A model generated the notes under the pieces. The model searched no databases. It was not told the DNA's origin and worked only from the letters and a program-made list of their open reading frames with translations. Positions 1 to 12,706 of a stretch of DNA of 62,000 nucleotides are shown here, one piece after another (the first letter of the stretch is position 1; every line of letters begins with the position of its first letter). The position numbers and the translations under genes were made by a program. Source of the stretch: Antedon mediterranea. Taxonomy: Eukaryota > Echinodermata > Crinoidea > Comatulida > Antedonidae. The stretch spans positions 27,738,912 through 27,800,911 of the forward strand of contig NC_092675.1 of the NCBI RefSeq assembly GCF_964355755.1, given 5' to 3'.

Positions 1-3000
1 GGCCTATAGGCTAAATTATATTTATTTTAATTTTATTGTTACATGTTCATGTCTTGTCACGATGTATTTCTAGGCGGGTCCCTAATGATCAGCCACGGCT
101 GGATGGACCACCCTCGTAAAATATTGTTGAAATAAATAAAATTAAAGCAATGGACATAAAAGATAGATAGGTCTATTTTGAATCTGTTTATGAACCAATC
201 GTCGTTGAGGCCTACTTATTTGATTTAGATGAAATCGTTGTATAACTTAAATATTGTATTATAATACTTGGATTTAGATGGAATTTGTTCCTAAGGCAAC
301 GTAGCTTTTTTTCCAAATTCAGGCACAAACTGGACTCAACCTGACCATGACTTCATTTTAAATCCTTAAAATTGGGACAAAAAGCTACAATATCAACCAA
401 TATTACCGTAACCTATGTACCCGATATAAAATAAAATATTAAAGGCTTAATCTATTTGCCTGAATTTAGAATTATGATTAAACGAAACGAGAATATTTTA
501 ACAGTTTCTAAACATTACAACCCATATTAATTTAGCTTATAATATTGATCATCATTATGGTTAGTCGCGCCGTCGAGTACATAATGGTCACCACGCGTCG
601 ATAACATTATTATTATGATTGCTAATGCGGTCATACCAATAAAAAAAAACTCGTAAAGACACACGCTTTATGATTAAATAAATTGAGCAACGATTTACCT
701 TAAATGACATTATAAACTCATCTGTGATCTTCTAGTGCCGTGTGACATTGAAACAAAATCGATTTCGGGATATGGCAGTTGCTTAACGTTGTATATGAAT
801 CACGAACTTAACTTCACAAAACAGTTTTTCACATAATAAATAGATATCAGGATGAGTATCGCGTCGTTGTTAGATACACGATTCAATTCATATTGTCCAA
901 ATTTAAAATACATATGCATAAATAAACATAATTCTATAACATTTAAAAACATACATTATTATTCTTTAAATTTGGAGAGACACTCTACCGGTGACAGCGT
1001 TTTTTAATGCGTTTGTATCTCCTCGGCTCCGTCTATTTTATATTATAGCCTACATGTTTATGTTTTGTTAAGTTTATCATGTCTATTGCCGAAATGATAA
1101 AAATAAAAAATAAATAAAATAAAGGCATCTGAAAAGATAAGGTTAAAAATACAAGCAAATAACGTGCAGATTTAGTTTTTAGTTTTACAATTTCCATCAT
1201 TTAGTATTTAGTAATCTGATCGAGTAAGGCAAAAACGATTCATCCATCTCGTAGGGGGAAGGAGTACCTGATTGAAGGAGTAGGCCTACTGGTTGAAGGC
1301 ATCCGAGCAAACATAAAGCCCATGGATAAATTAGTTTATCTTACTTCTCCATAGCCAGCCATAATAATTCCTCCTCGCTGGCATGTCTTGCACCTCGTTC
1401 TATTCTCAGCATAAACACACTCGCCATCCCTTCTTTAACCTTTATTTTCTGTGTTTGTCAAAGTATGTATAGGCCTAGTATGTATAAATCACGAATTCAA
1501 TTTTTTTCAGTTTCTATAAAAAGCCGTAACAAATTGACTTACTGTTATATGTCTCAAATTAATATAACTGTCCTGTAGAGATTAGCAGATAATCCATGGA
1601 CTTAATCCAAAGTGTTTGTCATAATCCGGAGAGTCAGCTCATGGCTAACTTAAGACCACGTCCTAATAAGGTGAGTATTTTGTTAATCGGGTTTCTTTAG
1701 TTTTAATGATTTTGATAAAAATAAACAAATAAATAAAATTATAATAGAGCCCTAACAGTAGGTTATGTTACCAAGGGTCAAAGGTTATATCGGGGCATTG
1801 GAACTTACTTTCTCAAACATTCACATTAATCACGATTTACCGTTGATATTTTACTATATTTTTGTAAGATGAAAAAGTCAATGGGTGGCTTATTACTATT
1901 ACACGTATAGGAATGTTTTAACGTCTTAGCCAAGCGGGTGGTTCAGGCGACAAAGCACCACATTTGAGACGAGAACGATATCATATGGTAGGCCTAAGAC
2001 CGGAGTAAAAATACCTGAAATGCTAGACGAACAGACTATTTCAATCGTGTTTTTCTTTTGTTTGATTGCCGCCAAGGTGCTAGGTAAATGTGTTAGCAAT
2101 AACTTCTTGAAGAATAAAGCAAATTGAATTGCCTTACTGAACTTAGCCTAGGCGACCTGTAAAGAATAAGGATGGTGACCTGTTCGCAGGTTCCATTTGT
2201 AAACATGCCTAGGGGCCTATTAAACTACAAACTTCATCATTAATATATTATATTTCCTGTACAATATAGTAGCCTACGTAACGAATTTATCTTCTCCATA
2301 TCATTCAAATCAGCATGAGCAACTAACACAGGTTCCATTCTTATCTATGTAAAATAACGTGTTAGTTTTAAAAGCCTAGTTTAAAATGGCGTTCCACTTT
2401 TCTATTTTTTTCAACAATTAATGTGTTTTCAAAAACTTTATATACGGTAATGTAATTTGTAACCGAGTTAAATATGCCTTCAACATGTCTCATAGCATGC
2501 TGTACTAATAGTTCAATGTCCGTATTAAAATACGAAACATAGTTATGTTATTATAGCATTATTTAGCAAGCGTAAATGCAGGAGATTAAAACCGTAATAA
2601 ATCATTATAAAAGGCGTAATCGTCGTATCACAAATTTTCTTGGCATAATTATTAAATGAATTGACGTGTATGCCTAATTGTTTCCCTGTTACCGTACTCC
2701 ATATTGGGTAAATGAAATGGCCCCGTAGAGCTCATGTACGCGTTGGAGGGTGTCAAATCCCTTGTTACCCATAAATCAAAAAGGGAAATTATCGACTGGA
2801 ACAAAAATAAAGTTTACCTATGGGGAGTTCACTCCATGTTGCCTTTACATTTCTCGCCTTGCTAGGGTAAAGCAACGTTCGTACTAGGGTCGAGACAAAC
2901 AAATAAATCGTTCAATACCATTGTGCCATAACATTGTAAATAAAAGATAAACCAAATTGTTTTATAACTTTTAAATATATTTAGACTTTGTCGTACCAAG

Positions 3001-3563
3001 AGTTCACTCTTTTTGTCGCACTGTATGATTTAACACCCAGCAAGGGGGAATGATATAGAGGGCGGTATTGAAAATGTTATTTTGGCAGAATGTAATTCAT
3101 ATTACAGAAGTATAGATGAGAAAACTGTAAAGGCCTACTATATTTATGTTCCTTTCACTGTTTTTCTGAAATGACAAATCTGTATTACTCTGTTTTGTTT
3201 TTTAACACTAAATTAAGTCTTAATAACTAGAAACATAACAATAATGCCACAATGCGGCATATCAAATTTGCTCAGAATTACTATAATCATTACATCGACA
3301 TCATTATGTTACATTAGTTTATCAAGGTTGTAAAATTTTCAAAAACAGCAAAATTATATAATTTTCTGATAAATTATTGGTAATTACCGTAATTGGCAAA
3401 CCCTTTTATGCATTGTAATTGTAACTTGTACATACATGTATAAAGCACCAGAAACTACGAGTCGTTAATCTTTGAGAGTTTAAACTTTATTTTAAGCAAC
3501 GTACCGTACTCGTCGTTGAAATAATGGACCGAGAAATGTGACTGAGGTAAACCATGGACGAAT
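1..3563. other. Intergenic stretch, no gene seen
   Basis: I see no open frame with coding character and no repeat longer than a few tens of bases here. The DNA is AT-rich with scattered copies of the AGGCCTA palindrome, for example near 205, 1281, 1469, 1990 and 3131. Confidence 0.5.
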
Positions 3564-3828
3564 CTTCCACACTTCTAATCACATCTATAGTCAAATACTT
3601 CTGCACAGACACAAGGGCCGATAGAGAACCCCAAACTGTTACTCAAACATTGCATTTTCCTCATTTTTAAAGAATTATTCTTTTAATTGAGAGTCTTCAA
3701 CACTTCTAATCACATCTATAGTCAAATACTTCTGCACAGACACAAGGGCCGATAGAGAACCCCAAACAGTTAATCAAACATTGCATTTTCCTTATTTTTA
3801 AAGAATTATTCTTTTAAAATTGAGAAAT
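3564..3828. repeat. 131-bp tandem duplication
   Basis: Two near-identical copies lie head to tail. The sequence CACTTCTAATCACATCTATA starts at 3570 and again at 3701, giving a period of 131 bp. The copies differ by a few substitutions and small indels in the T-rich 3' part, so the duplication is fairly recent. Confidence 0.9.
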
Positions 3829-6800
3829 ATAATACATTGAATATTATAACCTGTAAAGACAAAGGAGATTGTAAAAAAAATCGATTCAGTTCAGAAGTTA
3901 AAATACCATTGATCACATACCGGTAACCAGGATGTTCTTCAGAAAAGGTCACTAACCTCTTATTATTAATTCCACGTATAGTTCAATTTGTGAACGCATC
4001 GTTAGAACATCTTTAAACTCATCAAGCATTAGAAATGGAGTTTCGGAGTCTCATATTTTTCTAAATTTATATTAAAATAAATACAAAATAAAGAATGAGA
4101 TTGAATCTCTATTCTTAATAATTATTTCTTCTGGCTACATTATTTACTTATACTTTAATGGTATCGATATGAAAACACAGCATTGATAAATTATCAGGCT
4201 AGACGTCATTATCTTGCCATTAGGCCTATTAACTAACATTAACATTAATACTTATTTATATAGCACATTTCTAGGATAAACTCATATTGTTTGAATTCAA
4301 AATTAGTTGATTTTTTTTTTTAACTGATTATAGTCATAAAAATGTTTATTACTCGGCATAGTGTTCAAGAAATTGGGTCCGTCTACGGTGGTCGGCAAAT
4401 GTATTTCCTTAATGAACAATTTAAATAAAAGGCTAATCCAAGTAGGCCTAAATTAAGTAATGGCGGTTTCGGATCAAACGTCACCGGTTTGTTTGAGAGG
4501 AAGATCAAACTTATGTCCACAAAGATACACTATTTTGTACATGGTTTTTTTTCAGCCAAATACTTTGAGGTTATATTTTAATATATATTTTAATTGTAGG
4601 CCTAATCATGATTTAAACTTCCCTATTTTTAAAGTTGAACCTTAACATCTGTGTGCCATGGTATCTCCCTCCATACGTGTTTTAAAAGGACTCGCCTTGA
4701 AATGTTGCCGCAATGGTTGAAACCTACATTTTTGGAAAAGTTTGAATTGCAATCTATTTGTTGTTTTTGAATAAATATAGGCCAGGTTATAAACGGAAAC
4801 CACTCGTTGTAACCTGCAAGAGAGTGTGCAAAGTGAAGTTTAACCTCACCCTTAGGCCGGCAGTACCGGTACATCACCACAAAAAGGCAGGCGTTAATTG
4901 CGTTTTGCATCCTACGTTCACGACAGGCATATAGGCCTACGGAAAATGCAATTGACATTATTTTAATGTGTACCATCCCTAACGTGTTTCAATCGGACAC
5001 AGGTTCTTTTCTATCCAATTACCAGTAGGTTACTCGCTACAAACACCATCATTTTGGTGTTTGTATACGTATAGGCCCACTCGTTTTGTTGTGACCCGAC
5101 ATCTGGGTGACGGCGGCGTTCTCACGCCCAGCAGCAACAGTTGCGTACCATATGTAGGCCTACTGCTGCACTTGCCACACTCGGGCTCCTACTGACAAAA
5201 TTCGGGAAAATCAAAGCGAAATAAACTGTAACAAAAACAATTGTCATAGATCATTCGGTATAAATTATGAACGTTTTTGATAGTAAGCCGCGCCAGAGCT
5301 ATTACTGTTCAAAATAATTAAAATCAATTACCGAAATATGGAGGACAGTGTCTCACGTCAGTAGAATTGGAGTCACCACGACTCGGTTGAGTTTTTGCCA
5401 CAACAAAGTGTTTACCAATAAGTTGACGTGTTGTCATCATTGTATATTTCTCGTCACAGGAGGGTATCCAGCGTCTAATATTGCAATCTGATATTAATAT
5501 TAATAAAGTGATGATGGGGTGCGCTCACCTCATCACCAGCATTGGAGAATATTTATTATTTGTTTGTTATATTTATTTGTTAGGACCAATCAAGGTGCTT
5601 TAAACAGTCATGGCTTTGTTCGTATCAAACCTGTTAGTGGTGGTAATTATCGCTGTTGGTTTGGATTGAATAAAATAAAAAATAATTTAAAAACTTTATC
5701 TTTTGCGGAGTATTGTAAACACAATTTTATTTGTATTATTCTAATCATCATTATGGCTATAGATTGATCTTTGTCATCAATAAAGAAAGAAAAATAGATA
5801 TAAACAAGAAATATTTCTTACAAAAAACGCTGCTCGCTTATTGAAAAATATTTTTTATTTCAAATGTTTTTGAATGTGTCATTTTATTGTCACATAATAG
5901 TTATTTTACCTGAAAAATTGTAATTTAAAGCAACAAATACTTAAATTGTCTGTCAGACAATGGTTTTTGGGTTTCTTTTCTCTTTTTATAATATGTGAAT
6001 AAATATTATTTTTTTGTTACAGAAGTGAATACTCAATTTCTGTCACTTTAGGTAATTTTATTGCTAAGGTCAAGTCTGGGGGTCACTTCATCACTCTAGA
6101 TATTTCAAGTGTGAAGTATCCTATTACAAACACAAACTTTAATGGACTGTTATATCTGACAGTGAATTACAGTCAAAAGTCAGTAGTATAGTCAAATGGA
6201 CTGATAAATACCAGAAATGCTTTGGGATTTGTAATTTTAGCATGGCATGTCCTAATAGACTCTTTTCCCAGACGTTTTTTGGGTCTAGCAGCTGGAATTT
6301 CTATAATTTATAGTGGATTTTCCATTTTCGCAAAACTGTCGTCCTTGGAACTATAACTGCTGCTTGCTTTAGCTTCTGATTGAGTAGTCCTAACGGGACG
6401 TAGCGGGCTAGAGCAGCAGCGTGAAAACTGAAAAGCATTTAGGTTGAAAAAGCATGACAAACACTTGACCTATAGTATATATCAGGTTGTAACAAAAATA
6501 TATAACTTAAAGACCAATTCCCTACTACAATTTGTGACGTTTTGTAAAAATAATGCATATATATTACTTTCAAAACATTAAACCATGTCATTCCTTGTCT
6601 TCAACAATTCAGACTCCGTTGATATAAATTGGGGAAAACCCGATATTTTCACTGAAAAAGGCGACTAAAGTTATCTCAAAAGGACCATATAGTATTTAAT
6701 TATTTTTACATTAAATGTAGTTTATGACCTTAAATTAGATCTAAAAACGTAGGGAATGGGACTTGAAGTTTCCATCAATATCTTGTGTTAAGAAATATGT

Positions 6801-8170
6801 TTAGGCCCGTAGTAGTAATTAATTTATTAATTTAAGGTTTGTGTAAATAAATTGCTCCATGCTGCTAGTAACCAATCACTTTTTGATATAGGTTAACTAA
6901 GCATTCTTAATTATGATTACATCACCTTGTAATCGATGCTTGTATTAACGTTGCAATAATTATAGAGGGCAGCACAGAACGAAAACAAAATATAAATGTT
7001 TGCACAAAAACAAAAAAACATTCTAACGCTCTTAAACTGTTTTTTTTTATAGCTTTTTCGTAAAATAATGGTCGTCAGGAGAAGGCATATTTCGGCAGGA
7101 TTATCGGCGTTAAGAGGCATAAGGTTTGTCGCAAGGATAAGCAGTGTAAAAGGTAGCAAGTAATTGTTATTGTAAAGAAAGATCGCGAGTGAAAAATATA
7201 CAACACGAAACTAGCGTGCGAAAATGGGGTCGTAGGTTGTAAAGACAACTGACCTTAAAACGTAATTTCCGGTTTGTGATTCGTCGATTAAGCATTTAAG
7301 CGGTTAATTATTTCAAGTACGAACGACGCTCAATTTATAACCCGAGGCTTTGGGTGAAATTAAGCGCTTATTTTAACCACCGTACGAACACGACCTAGGA
7401 CACGTTGAATAAAACAATTGATTAGTAACTATTGCTATTGTATAAAACATCTTAATTAGGCCTAGGCCTATTAATTATTTTTTGTTGATCCAGTACGAGC
7501 AAAAATAATTGTAGTGAGTACGACCTTTTCAGACATCTGATTCGTTAAATTATTATATTTTAGGAATATTATCTCACGAAATATATAATGAATAATAAGG
7601 AAACGGAATTTTTTTCATACTACATTTTTGTGTGTACTATGCATTAATCATTATTCAATTTAGAAATTAATTTAGAGCGAAGGTTATACCGGTAGCAGGT
7701 GAGAAATAGGTTTGGAGTACTTAGTAATCAAGACAAGGATGTACCGACAATAATTATCTATATGGCCTATCGGTCTGTCCCATTATTTTTTACATTGATC
7801 CGTCAGTGCGGACACACATTGTTTGTTTGGCAAAATCAAAAGGTAGTAGTTTACCAAGCATTTACTCAATCATACAAGAAATGTAATTTTAATCACTTCA
7901 TCTATAGGCAGCGTATAAAAAAAGAAAACAATATCAAAACTCTCATTAATATTGATGAATTTTCGTACATGATTTAAACGTAATTATGAAGCAATGTATA
8001 CGGAATCTGATTTTATAATGCAGGTGTATTCATTAGACAGCGTCAATCATATATTAAAGACGTTATTTGTATAAGATTTCAGCTACCGTTATATTTCAAT
8101 TCGCTGGAGGTTTTTTAAAGTTGAAGGACGATGGGTGGGGAGTGGGAGTGGCTAAGAATAAACATCTTAA
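3829..8170. other. Intergenic stretch, no gene seen
   Basis: Short open frames here (for example near 4629-4976 minus and 5519-5767 plus) have no recognisable domain and no matching splice partners. A small perfect hairpin with 9-bp arms (ACAAACACC / GGTGTTTGT) lies at about 5039-5064. AGGCCTA palindromes are frequent, including a doubled one near 7457. Confidence 0.5.
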
Positions 8171-8554
8171 AGGCCCGTTTACACTAGGACAATAACGATG
8201 GACGATAAATAAAAAAACATACATTTTTCTTACATAAAATAAAAGAAATTGGAAAAGTTTTCGTTCTAGCACTATACGATAATCATCTATATGCTGTCTT
8301 TGATATTTTTTTTTAATTCAGTCAAATGACGTCATTATCAATAAAAACAATAAAATAGTTCTATTGCCACGATATTATTCCTCTTACTAATCATAACGTC
8401 ATTTGATAGACGTGTGAAAATATTATTTTCATCAAAGGTAGCATGGATGGTTATACTATAGTTCTATAGGATGAAAACTTGTTAGATTTCTTTTGTTTTA
8501 TGTATGAAAAATGTATGTTATCGTTATCATCCTAGGGTAGGCCTAAATGGACCT
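8171..8554. mobile_element. MITE with long terminal inverted repeats and two CRE-like sites (copy 1)
   Basis: The ends are inverted copies of one another: the left begins AGGCCCGTTTACACTAGGAC, and the right end is its complement with extra bases. Inner arms are also inverted, with AAATGACGTCAT on the left and an imperfect partner on the right. There is no open frame, so this is a non-autonomous DNA element. A second copy at 19441-19840 fixes the boundaries. Flanks are TTAA on the left and TAAC on the right, suggesting a short TAA/TTA target duplication. The right terminal repeat carries a 6-bp GGCCTA insertion that the other copy lacks. Confidence 0.8.
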
Positions 8555-9654
8555 TAACGTTTCTTTTATTTAGGACGTAACGCAAGTCCCTAACTTTTTA
8601 ATATTAAAAAAAAATCAGCCATCGCCACGATATATTATTAATATGAATTGTCTGTGCTTATGCTATGGTTCCCGTTTCCGTATTCCTTCTTACATTCATA
8701 TCATAACTACCATAGGATATAATAAACCGTCTTAATTACGCGTTATATAATTAACGAGTATAAGTCAGAGAATTTGCATTTCCATTTCCTTATGACAAAT
8801 ATTTTACCTGGATTAAATTATTGATTTCTATAAGAAACCACAACAATAAAACCCTTATTTGTTTATTCTATGTTCAATTTATACAGTGCACGTGGAAGTC
8901 CAATTACATGAGAGAAGACGCCACAAATTGATGATTTACATAAGACTCTAACACATAACTATATTTAATGATTATTGGGTGGTTGTGGTGGTGCTAATGA
9001 AATTGGAAAAGCTCGCCATTCCTGATTGGATAACAGCTATTTATTTCTTGGAAGAAAATAGATAAGATGTATATCTTTATTCTGACAACCAATCACAATG
9101 ATGTTCGACAGTTAAGTCACCTGTGGTTAAGTGGCAGAAATTAATGCTATATTTTAGTCTATATTCCAACCCTCCTCTGTCATATTCCGCGTTAGTATCC
9201 CAGTAAACAGCCGGTGAATAATCAGAACATTATAGGGTTTATGCATGAGAGTCACACGTGAAGAGCATTTGAAATTGAAGGTAGGTTCATAATATTTATC
9301 ACATTGATCAGTTAAACAACATATAACATTAAGAAGTGCAAATCGTCGGATATCGCAATGTAACGTTCGTCGTTTGATAAAATTAAGATTTATTTCTACT
9401 ACTAGTTTGAAGATTCCTTTTTACAGTGAATTTAAATAATTTCTTAGTCCATTTTCTTGGTAGACGGACTAAAGTATGCTGTGTATTATAACATGATCTC
9501 ATTAGTAGACATTTAAAAGCCTCCTGTCACTCCCCTCTCTCTTTACCAGTATTAGTAATGTATATTTACTTGTTGAGAGCGCAGCATGTCAGACTAAGGT
9601 TATGTCTACGCTATATCAAACTAGTTTAATTATTACTACCCAAAAAAAAAAAAC

Positions 9655-9840
9655 AAAAAAAAAAACAACGAAAATAGGATAAACCATTTATACTGTCTTC
9701 GATGAAAACAATACATTTTACAAATCCAATTAAATGACGTCATGATCAATAAGACTAGATCTATAATATAGTTGTGTCGAAACAATTTGTACTGTTCTTA
9801 TAACTGATCATGACGTCATTTGATTGCAGGATTTATATAC
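9655..9840. mobile_element. Degraded copy of the CRE-bearing MITE
   Basis: Only the middle is recognisable: AAATGACGTCATGATCAATA near 9733 and the inverted partner ATCATGACGTCATTTGATT near 9808, at similar spacing to the complete copies. The outer terminal repeats are gone. The left side is replaced by an A-rich run at about 9642-9670. Confidence 0.65.
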
Positions 9841-9855
9841 TGTGCTTGTATCCTT

Positions 9856-9950
9856 AGGCAAGATACTCTAATTGGCTCGTCCTTCGGATGGGACGTAGAG
9901 AGATACATTGTGCTTGTGCACAATAAAGACTGAATACAGTCTTGTATTGA
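9856..9950. repeat. Possible dispersed repeat fragment
   Basis: The segment around CCTTCGGATGGGACGTAGAG resembles, from memory, a short repeat tail common in marine invertebrate genomes. No second copy lies in this window, so the identity is not supported here beyond that resemblance. Confidence 0.25.
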
Positions 9951-10102
9951 AGATATCACCCTGTAGTATATCGTAATGATAAGTAATGATTTACTTCCCG
10001 GGTGCTACCACACGCGTTACATTACCTATCCCGATGAGTATTCAATTTCAATATTGTAATCAATAATATAAAATACATTAAATTACTGATAAATTAGCTT
10101 GA

Positions 10103-10139
10103 CTAGATGGTACGCTCGCTTCGCTCGCGTACCATCTAG
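10103..10139. repeat. Perfect 13-bp-arm hairpin
   Basis: CTAGATGGTACGC is followed by an 11-nt GC-rich loop and the exact complement GCGTACCATCTAG. The loop is itself partly self-complementary (GCTCGCTTCGCTCGC). The flanks show no direct repeat. Confidence 0.8.
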
Positions 10140-11463
10140 GTCGTGCCCACAGATGGTTCTCGAATACACAGTAATTTCAGCGTAACAAAACTGGCGATTT
10201 CAAATGTACGTACCGCAGGACTCTATACATTGTCGTTTACAGAAACGAATAAATAGACACGATGATTTATGTAGTCAACTAAAATTAGCACCCTGGGAAT
10301 TACTTTCGAAGGAGAAACTTATCACAAAATTGATTTGGACTCATTTAAAGAAACCCAATTTGTGTTTTGTATGTAACATTAGGGTTGAGGGATGGGAAAG
10401 CGGATAGGTACAAAGAGGAACAATTTTTAAATATATTCTTTATCCACTCAGTAACGAAATATTTTTTTCATGTTTTATAGGCCTATAAATAATATACCTC
10501 TAAATACAGTAAAACATTTGCGATTTAATACTTTTTTTATTTTATTTATTTATTTATTTCTTTTAAATATTCATTGTACACTAATTTTCCCCTTGTATGG
10601 CAAGAGATTCCTAATTATATTAGAGAACATTCTTTATTTAGTTTAGTTAAAACTGTCACTGTCATAATCGATTGAAATATTAAAGTACCATGTCACGATA
10701 CACAACTACGACGTTTATATTTGGTAATTATTAATTAATACAAACGTTGATAAAGAACTGTCAGTATAAAGTTTATTTGTATATAATAATGTGTTTATAT
10801 ATCTAAAAGTAGAGCCTATCCACAATCTCGCAAGTTTATTCTCAAAGGGCCCATATATTTACCTACCGTATGTGTTAAACCAAGGGTTCATAAATTTACC
10901 TACAGTACTTGTGTTAAACCAAACTCTGGCAGACTGAGAGATTGGGATGTTCCATTCATCGCAAATCAATAGATTTGTATAATCGTATATTAAATCTATC
11001 AAAATAGTATTTTTTAAAGAAAATCGGCCTGTCTTCAACATTATGATGGTGTACTCTAGCTGTTCAACCGGTTTTCAGCTATTAAAAACAATTATCGTAG
11101 GAGGAGATAGGAAAATGCGAAGCCTCCTCGCATTTTTGTGGCGGGTATTTTTCAAGACGGACATCCATTAGACAGTGTATACCACGATCGGAAAACACCC
11201 CTATTTGGGGCAAATCGTTGAACCTAAATTCGTTTTAATCGTCAATAACTAATTATCTAACTCAATTTAATTAGTAAACAGTGTTACATCAGGTGGTTAA
11301 AATCAGTACCGAAAGTACGAACCAACTTTATATACCATCGAGTACAAATTCTAAATGTAAGGCGCGATTTACCGAATTTTGCCCTTACGTAAATTTATAT
11401 ATAGATACATGATAAGTATTAAGTGCTATGTTACCATGCAATTCACCAATATATACGGTATAT
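10140..11463. other. Intergenic stretch, no gene seen
   Basis: No coding signal is visible. A short hairpin (AAAATGCGA / TCGCATTTT) lies at about 11113-11137. The rest is AT-rich unique sequence. Confidence 0.45.
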
Positions 11464-11638
11464 CACTTGCACTGATGTGAAGGGCAGTGTTGCCCGAAAG
11501 CTCTGCTAACTTTTCTGACTGTTTACTTTATCGTTTTGATTTAGCTTTTCGCTTTTTTTTTATATCTCCATCATTGAGATCCAGCCACTGATACCCACAG
11601 CATTGTCATTTTTTTCAGTAATTTGCCTTTGGATTTAT
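11464..11638 (+). mobile_element. Penelope-like element end fragment with hammerhead-like core (plus copy)
   Basis: This segment is an inverted copy of 13157-13343. It contains CTGATG, a short stem (GGGC...GCCC), GAAA, and a 3-bp helix closing with CTA: the order of a hammerhead ribozyme core. One extra T breaks the CTGATGA box in this copy. At 11640 it abuts a truncated tRNA-derived repeat, so this is a junction of two nested repeats. Confidence 0.6.
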
Positions 11639-11640
11639 AT

Positions 11641-11790
11641 AAGCAGACGGTCCGAGTTCGAATCTCGGTTGGGGCGACTTTTTCTCATTCTCCCAGATTT
11701 CCTCATCTTTATCGTTTCAAAAATTAATTAAAAATTTTCAGTGTATCACCGGGCGGTTTGGAATTTATTTCTATGCCTGTTGTGTTTATA
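11641..11790 (+). mobile_element. tRNA-derived repeat, 5'-truncated copy
   Basis: Only the 3' half of the tRNA-like head remains (T-arm with GAGTTCGAATC). It is followed by the same 3' body as the complete copy at 11977: a TTTTT run, then a segment ending in a CACCGGGCGGTTTGG block and a TA-rich tail. The two bodies are nearly identical over more than 120 bp. Confidence 0.75.
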
Positions 11791-11976
11791 TATATATAAA
11801 AGTATCTCTCGAGATCCCGCTTAGTGAATAAATATACTGAATTATAGATGAGGGCGTATCAATTTGATCTCTGGTGCGCGTGCGTACAACTGAGGACTAG
11901 TTGTGTTCCAACCGTACCACGCCGAGAATGTTAAAGGGTCGTTATACGATCGAGTTAAAAGAACAATACCATGAAA

Positions 11977-12180
11977 GCCCCAGTGGTCTAATGGTTAGGG
12001 CAACTGCATATCAAGCAGACGGTCCGAGTTCGAGTCTCGGTTGGGGCGACTTTTTCTCATTCTCCCAGATTTCCTCATCTTTATCGTTTCAAAAATTAAT
12101 TAAATAATTTTCAGTGTATCACCGGGCGGTTTGGAATTTATTTCTATACCTGTTGTGTTTATATATATATATATATATAA
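11977..12180 (+). mobile_element. tRNA-derived SINE-like repeat with intact tRNA head
   Basis: Positions 11977-12047 fold as a tRNA cloverleaf. A 7-bp acceptor stem (GCCCCAG / TTGGGGC with one G-T pair) encloses a D-arm with TGGTCTAATGGTTAGG (box A-like), an anticodon loop ATATCAA (anticodon ATC) and a T-arm GAGTTCGAGTC (box B). A TTTTT Pol III stop follows at about 12051. No CCA is encoded, and the loop anticodon is not a standard eukaryotic one. Two other copies in the window share the same head, and one shares a body, so this is a dispersed element, not a functional tRNA gene. Its D-arm resembles Glu/Gly-type tRNAs. Confidence 0.75.
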
Positions 12181-12342
12181 ACAAATCAGGCACAGAACAT
12201 TAATTCTAAACAGCCCGGTATATATAACGGTCTGATAATTTTTAATTTGTTCAACCTGAATATATATATATATTTATATATATATATATAAACAGAGCAG
12301 GCAAAGAACATTAATTCTAAACCGCCCGGTGATATACTGAAA

Positions 12343-12395
<53 letters not shown>
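12130..12395. repeat. Nested inverted repeats with TA-rich cores
   Basis: The SINE tail block ending CACCGGGCGGTTTGG is followed by two inverted versions (about 12172-12230 and 12290-12345, each with a CCGCCCGGT-type end), separated by TA repeats. A pure (AT)n run occupies about 12351-12394. The pattern suggests repeated fold-back insertions at TA-rich sites. Confidence 0.7.
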
Positions 12396-12401
<6 letters not shown>

Positions 12402-12443
12402 AAGATCAAATAAGTTAAAACTGCCTCAATATAGATTTATTTT

Positions 12444-12478
12444 TACGACATGTTTCAGCGGACATAGCCCATCATCAG
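12444..12478 (-). ncRNA. Hammerhead-like ribozyme core
   Basis: On the minus strand the order is CTGATGA, a stem-loop (GGGC-TAT-GTCC with one G-U pair), GAAA, then a very short helix III closing with GTA. That is the conserved hammerhead layout with the minimal helix III known from Penelope-like elements. It lies downstream of the GIY-YIG fragment on the same strand, where such elements carry ribozymes. I cannot see a convincing helix I, so activity is doubtful. Confidence 0.45.
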
Positions 12479-12706
12479 GTGAAGAGAATTGTAACAAAGG
12501 ATAACATATATAAGTCCCAAAATTACATAATAAAACAAATCAGCCAATCAAAGATGTTAACAAACAAAAGGCATAGTTATAAAGGCACGCCTCCAAAAGC
12601 TATGGGGTACAAAGCAGGAATGGTTGCTTATAAAGCAGGAAATTTAAAACAAAGACAAAAGCTTCAAGTGTAAATAATTGTTAATATGTGAATATCTCTG
12701 GCAAAA

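Noticed and set aside
4629-4976. 115-residue minus-strand frame
   Set aside because: No domain, no splice context, and residue make-up typical of random AT-rich DNA.
5519-5767. Plus-strand frame with a hydrophobic start resembling a signal peptide
   Set aside because: It starts at GTG, lacks a motif, and ends in simple AT-rich sequence; not enough to call a gene.
10103-10139. Hairpin as another member of the 7-bp-flanked family
   Set aside because: Different ends (CTAG) and no flanking direct repeat.
11977-12047. A functional tRNA gene
   Set aside because: The head is shared with two other dispersed copies, one with a near-identical non-tRNA body; the anticodon is non-standard.
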